NCBI GenBank assembly: GCA_002343845.1
Contig: DDSQ01000179.1
Coordinates: 1 to 19,177 of the forward strand
Direction of reading: 5' to 3'
Length of the DNA: 19,177 nucleotides
From: Planctomycetes bacterium UBA2386
GTDB lineage: Bacteria > Planctomycetota > UBA1135 > UBA2386
Below the pieces are notes generated by a model. That model had not been told where the DNA came from and searched no databases. It saw only the letters and a list, made by a program, of their open reading frames with translations. The translations under genes were made by a program, and so were the position numbers. Below are positions 7,279 to 13,779 of the stretch, piece after piece. How positions within the stretch are numbered: position 1 is the first letter of the stretch; each line of letters begins with the position of its first letter.

Positions 7279-8157
7279 TCACCGTTCGAATGGCGGCTCG
7301 CTGGATCGTGCGGGCGATTCCGTCGTGCGGTTCGCTGCGTCGCTCGCGGGAAGCGCCGAGCCGCAATGCGGGCACTTCACCGCGTGTGGTCGGGCGGCGC
7401 CCATGCCATCGCCCGTTCGCGCCTTGCCGAGTTCGTCGACGAAGGCCGCGCCGAGCAGGCCCGCCGGCAGCGCGAACATGCCGATGCCGAGTACGGCGAT
7501 CACGCCGCCGAGCGCGCGGCCCGCGTCGGTCGCCGGCGCCAGATCGCCGTAGCCGATCGTGGTCAAGGTGACGATGCCCCACCACATCGTCGCCGGGATG
7601 CTCGAGAATCTCTGCGGCTGCGCTTCGTGCTCGAGGTGGTACATCGCGGTCGACGAGAGCACCAGCAGCACGACCAGCACGAAGAGCAGCGACAGCAGGT
7701 CGGGCGCCTTGGCTCGCAGAACGCGCTGCAGTGTCTGCACGGCCAGCGAGTAGCGGCCGAGCTTGCCGATGCGGAGCAGCCGCGACAGGCGCACGAGGCG
7801 CAGCGCGCGCAGGTCGGCGCCGAGGAACACCAGCAGGCTCGGCAGCACCGCGAACAGGTCGATCAGGGCCGCGGGGGTCAGCGCCCAGCGCAGCCGGCCG
7901 GCGATCGGCGCGCGGAAGCGTTCTTGTTCGGGGGCGACCCACAGCCGCGCCAGGTACTCGACGCCGAAGACGGCGAGCGAGACGGCTTCGAGGATCGCGA
8001 ACACGTCGTGCCAGCGAGGGCCGAGCGTCGGCACGGTCTCGAGCGCGATGGTGGCGACGTTGAGGACGATCAGCAAGCCAAGGGCGAACCGCACGAGCAT
8101 CGCAGCGCGCGCGTGGTCGTCCTCGAGCAGCCGGTGCACGGTCGATCGCAGGGTCAC
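7279..8157 (-). CDS. Voltage-gated potassium channel, six-helix (Kv/VIC type)
   Basis: A 292-residue inner-membrane ion channel. Helix S1 is at about 20-42, S2 at about 52-73 (ending EYLARLW), S3 carries LIDLFAVLP (98-106), and S4 (116-136) has the spaced arginines LRALRLVRLSRLLRIGKLGR of a voltage sensor. The pore follows with the selectivity filter T-I-G-Y-G-D at residues 200-205, diagnostic of potassium channels, and S6 carries FALPAGLLGAAF. A short cytoplasmic tail contains one CPHCG knuckle (262-266) but no second cysteine pair, so any zinc ribbon would need another subunit. The start is GTG 8157, with a TAAGCT box ending 6 bases upstream and no Shine-Dalgarno site. It is divergent from the thioredoxin-fold selenoprotein gene. 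Confidence 0.92.
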   Translation of the reverse strand: MTLRSTVHRLLEDDHARAAMLVRFALGLLIVLNVATIALETVPTLGPRWHDVFAILEAVSLAVFGVEYLARLWVAPEQERFRAPIAGRLRWALTPAALIDLFAVLPSLLVFLGADLRALRLVRLSRLLRIGKLGRYSLAVQTLQRVLRAKAPDLLSLLFVLVVLLVLSSTAMYHLEHEAQPQRFSSIPATMWWGIVTLTTIGYGDLAPATDAGRALGGVIAVLGIGMFALPAGLLGAAFVDELGKARTGDGMGAARPHAVKCPHCGSALPASDAANRTTESPARSSEPPFER

Positions 8158-8163
8158 GCGAGG

Positions 8164-8169
8164 AGCTTA
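8164..8169 (-). promoter_or_regulatory. Possible -10 box, TAAGCT
   Basis: TAAGCT on the minus strand ends 6 bases before the GTG of the channel gene, so transcription would begin at about the start codon. The same bases contain the in-frame TAG (8168-8170) that closes the selenoprotein frame on the plus strand. No -35 is apparent. Confidence 0.3.
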
Positions 8170-8218
8170 GGCCCACGAGGCTGTTCGCCGCAGGCTCGAG
8201 AAGAGCGGCAACCCCGAC

Positions 8219-8824
8219 GTGAAGGCCGCCGCGCTGCTCGCGCGCCACGCCGACACGATCGAGAAGGCTCCGCTCGACGGCGACGCCTACAAGGCGGCGA
8301 AGAGCGACCTGCTCGCGGCGGCGGGTGCTGCGAAGGACAAGCGCCTGAAGGGCGAGATCCAGGGCGCGATCGACACCCGCGAGAAGTTCGGCGTCGGCAA
8401 CGTGGCGCCCGACATCGAGGGCGTGGACCTCGACGGGGTGTCGTTCAAGCTGTCCGACTACAAGGGCAAGGTCATCTTCCTCGACTTCTGGGGCGACTGG
8501 TGAGGCCCTTGCCGGGCCATGTACCCGCACGAGCGGTCGCTCGTGGAAGAGATGAAGGACAAGCCGTTCGCCTTGATCGGAGTGAACTCCGACAAGGAAG
8601 TCGCGCGCGCCAAGAAGGCGATCGCCGACAACCAGCTCAACTGGCGCAGCTTCCACTGCGGGCCCGAGGGCACGCGTGGACCGATCCCGACCGCGTGGGC
8701 GGTGAAGGGTTGGCCGACCATCGTCGTGCTCGACGCCGAGATGAAGATCCACTACCGCGGCCACAGCGGTGACGAGGCGACGCAGATCGCCAAGGGACTC
8801 GTCGCGAAGATGCAGGGCGGCTGA
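8219..8824 (+). CDS. Predicted selenoprotein, TlpA/thioredoxin-fold, UxxC active site (in-frame TGA 8501-8503)
   Basis: Read through one in-frame TGA, this is a 201-residue thiol-disulfide oxidoreductase. Residues about 58-94 (VGNVAPDIEGVDLDG, then GKVIFLDFWGDW) are the first half of a TlpA/AhpC-TSA-type thioredoxin fold. Residue 95 is TGA, then G-P-C98-R. The second half has MYPHERSLVEE, LIGVNSDK (119-126) and the cis-proline motif GWPT (164-167). Relatives read DFWG-WCGPCRAMYPHE, so TGA replaces the first, nucleophilic cysteine. A SECIS-like hairpin lies 24 bases downstream. The only ordinary start is GTG 8219, which leaves no signal peptide although relatives are usually exported; coherent sequence continues upstream to a TAG at 8168. 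A TGC-to-TGA mutation is the alternative reading. Confidence 0.8.
8528..8545 (+). promoter_or_regulatory. Candidate bacterial SECIS element
   Basis: A perfect 7-bp stem, CACGAGC with GCTCGTG, closes the 4-base loop GGTC. The loop begins 31 bases after the TGA, inside the 16-37 base range described for bacterial SECIS elements, and GGUC is also present in the apical loop of the E. coli fdhF SECIS. A smaller 5-bp hairpin (GGCCC/GGGCC, 8504-8518) starts immediately after the TGA, so the whole 8501-8545 stretch is structured. Binding by SelB is inferred; the hairpin also encodes the conserved HERSLV residues. Confidence 0.65.
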
Positions 8825-8834
8825 GCCGTCCTGC

Positions 8835-8864
8835 GCGGGCTCTCCCGTCGCCGGGGGAGCCCGC
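8835..8864 (+). terminator. Long hairpin between the selenoprotein and HEAT-repeat genes
   Basis: A 13-bp stem with one G-T wobble and the tetraloop TCGC starts 10 bases after the selenoprotein stop. It has no T-run behind it. It ends 4 bases before GTG 8869 and its 3' arm includes GGGGGAG, the only Shine-Dalgarno-like sequence for that start, so it could both end the upstream transcript and mask initiation of the next gene. Confidence 0.5.
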
Positions 8865-8870
8865 TAGAGT
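8865..8870 (+). promoter_or_regulatory. Possible -10 box, TAGAGT
   Basis: TAGAGT follows directly on the hairpin and overlaps GTG 8869. If it is a real -10 box, transcription would start near 8877 and translation would begin at the in-frame GTG 8890 rather than 8869. The context GCTAGAGTGC resembles GCTAGTCTGC before the lipoprotein gene. Confidence 0.3.
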
Positions 8871-10368
8871 GCGCGCCCCTCGTCGTCCCGTGCGCACTCC
8901 CCACGTCGTCGTCGTTCTGTCGGCCCTCGTCGTCGCGCTGCCCGCGCAAGGCAGGTCCAAGGAACTCGACCGCGCGCGCGACCTGCTCGAACAGCGGGGC
9001 GAGCAGCAGGTGCAGGAAGGCACCGCCGTGTGCGTGAAGGCCAACGACGTGCCGGCCGTCGAGCTGCTGCTCGAGACGCTGGCGACGAAGGAGCGGCGCT
9101 CGCGCCTGCACCTGTCGCCCGGCCACTACCGCGACATCGTCTGGGACGGCCTGCTGAAGATCACCGACGTCTACGCCCGCCGGCGCGTCGAACTCGAACT
9201 GCGCACCGGCCGCGATCCCGACGTGCGGTCGTGGTGCGCGGAGCTGCTCGGCATCTACGGCGACGCCGGCTACGGCGAGACCCTGCGCAAGGCGCTGTCG
9301 GCGAAGGACGAGGACGTCGTGCGCCAGGCGGCGCGTTCGCTCGGCATGTTGCGCGATGCCGCGGCGGCGCCGCAGTTGGCGGCGCTGAGCAAGCACGCCG
9401 ACGACTACGTGCGCGGCAACGCGATCGAAGCGCTGGCGCGGTGCGATGGCGCGCAACTCGCGACGTTCCGCGCGGCCATCGTGCAGGACAAGTCGGGCGG
9501 CGTTCGTTGTGCGCTGCTCGGTGCGGCTCCGGACCTGGTCGGCGACGACCTCGAGGCCGTGTGCACGGCGGCCCTGCGCGACCCCGACTGGCGCCCGCGC
9601 ATGCAGGCGGTGAAGAACCTCGGCCGGTTGCGCAGCAAGACCGCGGTCGACGCCCTGATCACGGCCTTGCGCGACGGCCGGCCGGTGGTCGCGGTGCGCG
9701 CGCAGCGCGAACTGCAGGAACTGACCGGCCAGCCGATCACGCAGATCGAGGTCTGGGAGAAGTGGTGGGCCGACCACCGCGCGGCGTTCGCGTTCCCCGA
9801 GGGGCGCGGCGTCGCCAAGCGCGACGTCGGCACGGTCGTCTACAACGGCGTGCCGGTCGACAGCGACCACGTCGCGTTCCTGCTCGACAAGTCGGTGCAG
9901 ATGCAGGCGCGGCTGCAGTCGAAGGGCACGAGCAAGGACGAGGCGGCGCTGGCGGAGCTGGCGCAGGTCCTCGGCAAGCTCGACGACAAGATCGCCTGCA
10001 ACGTGTTCGCCTACGACACCGAGGTGCGCGCGTTCGAGAAGAAGGCCGTCAAGCTGACCGCCGCGAGCCGCAAGCGCGCGCTGGCGTTCGCGACCGAGAA
10101 GCCGGTCGGCAAGGAGAAGGACATCTGGCAGGCGCTGGTCGCCGTGGTCGCCGATCCCACGCTCGACACCGCCTACCTGCTGTCGTCGGGCGAGCCGGAC
10201 ACCGGTCGCTACGTGCACTGGAACCGCGTCACGCGGCACCTCGCCGACCTGAACCGCTTCCATCAGGTCACCGTGCACGCCGTCGCCTACACCGACAACG
10301 AGTGGTTCCGCGACCAGATCCAGAAGATCGCCGAGGTGACCGGCGGTCACTTCGAGTGGTTCCGCTGA
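8869..10368 (+). CDS. Secreted HEAT-repeat protein with a VWA-like C-terminal domain
   Basis: A 499-residue exported protein. A signal peptide covers about the first 26 residues (hydrophobic core VVVVLSALVVALPA). Residues about 105-290 are helical HEAT/armadillo-like repeats, for example VVRQAARSLGMLRDAAAAPQ and PRMQAVKNLGRLRSKTAVDA. From about 335 the sequence resembles a von Willebrand A fold: a hydrophobic strand ends in LLDKSVQM, then CNVFAYDTEVRAF, and TAYLLSSGEPDTGR. The metal-site motif D-x-S-x-S is only partly kept (D-K-S-V-Q), so metal binding is doubtful. Start GTG 8869 has a GGGGGAG upstream, but it is buried in a hairpin; GTG 8890 is in frame and still gives a full signal peptide. 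It precedes the S46 peptidase gene by 107 bases. The function is unknown, probably protein binding in the envelope. Confidence 0.8.
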   Translation: MRAPRRPVRTPHVVVVLSALVVALPAQGRSKELDRARDLLEQRGEQQVQEGTAVCVKANDVPAVELLLETLATKERRSRLHLSPGHYRDIVWDGLLKITDVYARRRVELELRTGRDPDVRSWCAELLGIYGDAGYGETLRKALSAKDEDVVRQAARSLGMLRDAAAAPQLAALSKHADDYVRGNAIEALARCDGAQLATFRAAIVQDKSGGVRCALLGAAPDLVGDDLEAVCTAALRDPDWRPRMQAVKNLGRLRSKTAVDALITALRDGRPVVAVRAQRELQELTGQPITQIEVWEKWWADHRAAFAFPEGRGVAKRDVGTVVYNGVPVDSDHVAFLLDKSVQMQARLQSKGTSKDEAALAELAQVLGKLDDKIACNVFAYDTEVRAFEKKAVKLTAASRKRALAFATEKPVGKEKDIWQALVAVVADPTLDTAYLLSSGEPDTGRYVHWNRVTRHLADLNRFHQVTVHAVAYTDNEWFRDQIQKIAEVTGGHFEWFR

Positions 10369-10423
10369 CCCCGGCATCGGGCACGGCGAGCGGCTCGGGC
10401 GTGGTCTCGGCGCGAAGGATCCC

Positions 10424-10429
10424 TATCAT
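10424..10429 (+). promoter_or_regulatory. Possible -10 box, TATCAT
   Basis: TATCAT matches the TATAAT consensus at five of six bases and lies 46 bases before the ATG of the S46 peptidase gene, in the 107-base gap after the HEAT gene. No good -35 is visible. It would give the peptidase gene its own promoter. Confidence 0.35.
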
Positions 10430-10475
10430 CCCCGCCCCCGTGCGCCGCCCTGGCGACGGTTCCCCGAGGCACTGC

Positions 10476-12140
10476 ATGCATCCGACTCCGCTCGTTCCGT
10501 TCGCCGTCGCCCTGCTGGCGCTCGGCGCCACGTTCCCGACTTCGATGGCCCGCCCCGACGAGGGCATGTGGCCGTTCGACGGCCTGCCGCTGCAGGTGTT
10601 GAAGGAGAAGTACCAGTTCGAACCGACCGCCGAGTGGCTCGACCACGTGCGGCTGGGCTCGGTGCGTTTCGACACCGGCGGCTCGGGTTCGTTCGTGTCG
10701 CCGAACGGCCTGGTGATGACGAACCACCACGTCGCCTTGACCACGATCCAGGCGATCTCGACGCCGGAGAAGGACTGGGTCGAGCCCGGCTTCTCGGCGA
10801 AGAAGTACGGCAAGGAAGTGCCGGGGAAGGGTCTGACGCTGCGCCAGCTCGTCGAGGTCCGCGACGTGACCCAGGAGATCCTCGCGGTGAAGGCCAAGGA
10901 CGACGCGGCGGGCAACGCCTGGCGCGCCAAGCTCGAGGAGATGTGCGCTGCGATCACCGACGAGAAGAAGCACGTCAAGGCCGATCCCGTCACCCTCTAC
11001 GACGGCAACCAGTTCCGCATCTACGTCTACCACGTCTACGACGACGTGCGGCTCGTCTTCGCGCCGGAGAAGCAGGTCGCGTTCTACGGCGGTGACTTGG
11101 ACAACTTCACCTACCCGCGCTACTGCCTCGACTGCGCGTTCTTCCGCGTCTACGAGGACGGCAAGCCGATCGACTCGAGCAAGTTCTACTTCCAGTGGGA
11201 CGGCGATGGCGCCAAGGCCGACGAGCTGGTGTTCGTGTCCGGCCATCCGGGCGGCACCGAGCGGGCGCTGACGCACGCCGAGATGGAGTTCCACCGCGAC
11301 TTCCGCGTGCCGATGCAGGTCGACCGCTTGCGCCAGATGCTCGACATGACGAAGAAGCAGATGGAGTCGAGCGAGAAGGCCGCGTTCGATCTGCGCGACC
11401 AGTACTTCGGCATCAGCAACTCGCTGAAGGCCTACGAGGGGCACCTCGCCGGCCTGCGCGACGGCGCGATGATGGCGAAGATGAAGCAGCGCGACGAGGA
11501 GCTGATCGCGCGCTCGGGCAAGCCCGAGGTCAAGGCGGCGTTCGATTCGATCGCCACGGCCTACGCCGACTACCGCAAGGCGATCGAGGACAAGGCGCCG
11601 CAGTCCGAGCGCCAGAAGGTGCGGCAGAAGATCGATCGCGAGATCGCGCCGCCGGCCAAGGCCGCCATCAACCAGGCGCGCTTCGATGTCTACGGCGCCT
11701 CGAACTACCCCGACGCCACGTTCACGCTGCGGCTCGCCTTCGGCACCGTGAAGGGCTACGAGGCCGGCACGACGCTGGTGCCGCCGAAGACGACGATCAA
11801 CGGCCTGTTCGAGCGCAACGCGGCGTTCGACAACGCGCCGCCGTTCGATCTGCCGAAGCAGTGGACGGACAAGAAGGGCAAGCTGAAGCTCGACACGCCG
11901 TTCAACTTCGTCTGCACGGCCGACATCATCGGCGGCAACTCGGGCAGCCCGATCCTCGATCGCGACGCCAAGGTCGTCGGCCTCGTGTTCGACGGCAACA
12001 TCGAGTCGCTGCCGAGCAACTACTGGTACGACGAGCGGGTCAACCGCTGTGTCGGCGTGCACACCGCGGTCATGACCGAGGCGATGACGGTGATCTACGA
12101 GGAGCACGACCTCGTCAAGGAACTGACCGGCGGCAAGTAG
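10476..12140 (+). CDS. S46-family dipeptidyl-peptidase-like serine peptidase
   Basis: A 554-residue exported serine peptidase. Residues 1-25 form a signal peptide ending in PTSMA, before the MWPFDGLP motif typical of S46 mature enzymes (DPP7, DPP11, DAP BII). The catalytic histidine is in TNHHV (82-86, likely H85), the aspartate in YGGDLDNFTYPR (204-215), and the nucleophile is S489 in GGNSGSP. Characterised S46 enzymes remove dipeptides from peptide N-termini; known ones are about 700 residues, so this member has a shorter helical domain. Position 507 in VFDGN is glycine, which aligns with Gly673 of DPP7 rather than the arginine of DPP11, suggesting non-acidic P1 preference (inference). The ATG has GAGG 7 bases upstream. 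A hairpin spans the stop codon. Confidence 0.88.
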   Translation: MHPTPLVPFAVALLALGATFPTSMARPDEGMWPFDGLPLQVLKEKYQFEPTAEWLDHVRLGSVRFDTGGSGSFVSPNGLVMTNHHVALTTIQAISTPEKDWVEPGFSAKKYGKEVPGKGLTLRQLVEVRDVTQEILAVKAKDDAAGNAWRAKLEEMCAAITDEKKHVKADPVTLYDGNQFRIYVYHVYDDVRLVFAPEKQVAFYGGDLDNFTYPRYCLDCAFFRVYEDGKPIDSSKFYFQWDGDGAKADELVFVSGHPGGTERALTHAEMEFHRDFRVPMQVDRLRQMLDMTKKQMESSEKAAFDLRDQYFGISNSLKAYEGHLAGLRDGAMMAKMKQRDEELIARSGKPEVKAAFDSIATAYADYRKAIEDKAPQSERQKVRQKIDREIAPPAKAAINQARFDVYGASNYPDATFTLRLAFGTVKGYEAGTTLVPPKTTINGLFERNAAFDNAPPFDLPKQWTDKKGKLKLDTPFNFVCTADIIGGNSGSPILDRDAKVVGLVFDGNIESLPSNYWYDERVNRCVGVHTAVMTEAMTVIYEEHDLVKELTGGK

Positions 12141-12146
12141 CCGCCG
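12128..12146. terminator. Hairpin across the convergent stop codons
   Basis: CGGCGGC pairs with GCCGCCG around AAGTA, overlapping the TAG of the S46 gene and ending 9 bases before the stop of the convergent CMD gene. It could serve both strands. There is no T-run. Confidence 0.4.
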
Positions 12147-12154
12147 CGGCGCCG

Positions 12155-12508
12155 TCAGCGCTCGAGCACGTCGTCGACCCAGCGCATCGCCGCCATCGTG
12201 CTCGGGAAGCCGAGCGTCGTCGTCGCCATCACGACGACGTGCCGGATCGCCTCGCGCGAACAGCCGGCCGCCAACGCGCGGCCGGCGGCGCTGTGCACCG
12301 CTCCCTCGCGCCAGGCGCCGACGGCGAGCGCCAGCTTGACCAGTGCGCGCGTGGTCGCATCGAGCGGGCCGGCGGCCTGCGTGGCCGTGCCGAGCGCTTC
12401 GTAGGCGGCGGCCACTTCGGGGTAATCGGCGGCGAAGCGCTGGAAGTGCGACTTGCGGGGACCGCCGGCGGAACGCTTCGGCGGACGCGACGATCGACGG
12501 GCTGTCAT
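12155..12508 (-). CDS. CMD/AhpD-fold protein lacking the CxxC pair
   Basis: A 117-residue protein of the carboxymuconolactone decarboxylase family, an all-helical fold that includes the AhpD alkylhydroperoxidase partner. Residues about 50-110 carry the family core: TRALVKLALAVGAW, then REGAVHSAAGRALAAGCSRE and VVVMATTTLGFP. In AhpD-type members a C-x-x-C sits before the conserved histidine; here that region reads R-E-G-A-V-H-S with no cysteine, as in the GAVHS subgroup common in environmental bacteria and archaea. Redox activity through a disulfide is therefore unlikely. The N-terminus is basic (RRSSRPPKR). Its ATG overlaps the stop of the upstream TPR gene (ATGA), implying translational coupling. 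The function of this subgroup is not known to me. Confidence 0.8.
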   Translation of the reverse strand: MTARRSSRPPKRSAGGPRKSHFQRFAADYPEVAAAYEALGTATQAAGPLDATTRALVKLALAVGAWREGAVHSAAGRALAAGCSREAIRHVVVMATTTLGFPSTMAAMRWVDDVLER

Positions 12509-13662
12509 TTGGGTGCTCGTGGCTTGCCGAAGTACTGTTCGTAGAGGGGCGCGAACCGCGGGTCCTTGCGCAGGGAATCGATGTCGTGGTCGGTGTCGAC
12601 CAGCGCCTTGCCCAGCGGTTGGCCGGCCTTCTTGCCGGCGGCGAGCGCCTTCTCGAGGTAGGCGAAGGCCTCGTCGATCTGCCCGGCGAGGGCGAGGTTG
12701 CAGGCCGTGTTGTAGACGGTCGTCGGGAAGCCCGACGGCAGCTCGGGCTGCGCCTCGAGTCGCTGCACGGCGGTCTTGTAGTGCGCGGCGGCCTCGGCGT
12801 GGAGACGGGCTGCGTAGAACAGGTTCGCCAGCGTGTCGATGATCGGCAGTTGGCGTTCGGGGCCCGCGTCGGCGAGCTGCTGCTCGAGTCTGCCCCGGAT
12901 CTCGTCGAACGCGGCGGCGTCGCCGTACTCGCGCAGGGCGCAGATCGCGTTCATGAACAGGTCCTGGTTGCGTCCGGACTGCGCCATGCCGGCGATCTCC
13001 TTCAGGTTGGCGCGCACGAGGTCCGTCGCGTGCTCTGGCGCCAACGCGTCGCGCAGCGCGCGTACGCACGCGGTGCGGAAGGCGTCGGGGTTGGTGACTT
13101 CGCGCGGCGCCTCCTTGGCCCAGCGCAACAACAGGTCGTTGCCGTCCGGGTGGAAGTCGCGCAGCTCGCGGTACTGACCCGCGAAGATCGCGTTCGTGTC
13201 GATCTTGCGGCGCACGATCGCCGTGACGGTGCGTTCGAGGATCTTCCGGCCGCGTTCGTCGAGCTGCTGCAGCGCCAGCGTGCCCGCGGTCTTGTCGGCG
13301 GCGAGCGCTTCGATCGCGGCCTTCTGTTGGGCAGCGTCGGCGGCGACCGCGGTGTTCATGTGTTGGCGGATCTCCGCGGCGAACTCGGGGGGCTTGGGCG
13401 GCGTCCCGGCGCTCGGAGTCGGCGCTGCGGACGGTGGCGCCACGGCGGCGATCGCCCGCAGCGTGCCGACGAACCACGCGCGTCCCGCAGCGTCGGCGGC
13501 GATCACCTTGTCGGCGGCGGCCATGATGACGAGCTTGCGTCCGCCGTCGGCATCGACGAACGCCTTGCGCAGTTCTTCGCCCGCGGGCCCCGCGGTCTGG
13601 GCGAACAGCCACGGCGCCAGCAGCAGCAGCGGACACGAACGCACGAGCAGTGGGTGCAGCAT
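12505..13662 (-). CDS. Secreted TPR-type protein
   Basis: A 385-residue exported helical protein. The signal peptide is about residues 1-22 (MLHPLLVRSC then PLLLLAPWLFAQ). An Ala/Pro-rich linker near residues 75-90 precedes a long helical region. The end has clear tetratricopeptide character: YNTACNLALAGQIDEAFAYL, followed by DHDIDSLRKDPRFAPLYEQY, a common closing motif of TPR proteins in which a final repeat reports 'first D-L-x-x-L-R-x-D-P-R-F'. The ATG at 13662 has a GAGGT Shine-Dalgarno 5 bases upstream, which decides against the longer frame reaching 13728. It overlaps the CMD gene by 4 bases. It probably acts outside the cytoplasm as a scaffold; no catalytic motif is visible. Confidence 0.8.
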   Translation of the reverse strand: MLHPLLVRSCPLLLLAPWLFAQTAGPAGEELRKAFVDADGGRKLVIMAAADKVIAADAAGRAWFVGTLRAIAAVAPPSAAPTPSAGTPPKPPEFAAEIRQHMNTAVAADAAQQKAAIEALAADKTAGTLALQQLDERGRKILERTVTAIVRRKIDTNAIFAGQYRELRDFHPDGNDLLLRWAKEAPREVTNPDAFRTACVRALRDALAPEHATDLVRANLKEIAGMAQSGRNQDLFMNAICALREYGDAAAFDEIRGRLEQQLADAGPERQLPIIDTLANLFYAARLHAEAAAHYKTAVQRLEAQPELPSGFPTTVYNTACNLALAGQIDEAFAYLEKALAAGKKAGQPLGKALVDTDHDIDSLRKDPRFAPLYEQYFGKPRAPK

Positions 13663-13746
13663 GGCAACCTCGCGGGCGCCGGACCGGCGCGACTGCGGAT
13701 CTGAGCGTGCCGCCGGCGACTGCGCCAAGTCCCCGCCGCGGAATAT

Positions 13747-13778
13747 GCCGTTCGCTGACGACTGCCCGGGCGTTCGGC
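13747..13778 (-). terminator. Imperfect hairpin after pyrC
   Basis: GCCGTTCGC and GCGTTCGGC can form a stem of 4 and 3 bp separated by two T-T mismatches, 2 bases beyond the pyrC stop; on the minus strand it is followed by CATATTCC. The gap before the TPR gene is 117 bases and this is the only hairpin noticed in it. Weak evidence. Confidence 0.25.
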
Positions 13779-13779
13779 G

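Noticed and set aside
8504..8824. A separate gene starting at ATG 8519 after the TGA
   Set aside because: The bases between TGA and ATG encode the conserved G-P-C-R-A, and both halves are needed for one thioredoxin fold, so this is the second half of the selenoprotein.
9030..10475. N-terminal extension of the S46 peptidase frame
   Set aside because: The frame is open back to 9030 but is off-frame within the HEAT gene; a signal peptide and GAGG site mark ATG 10476.
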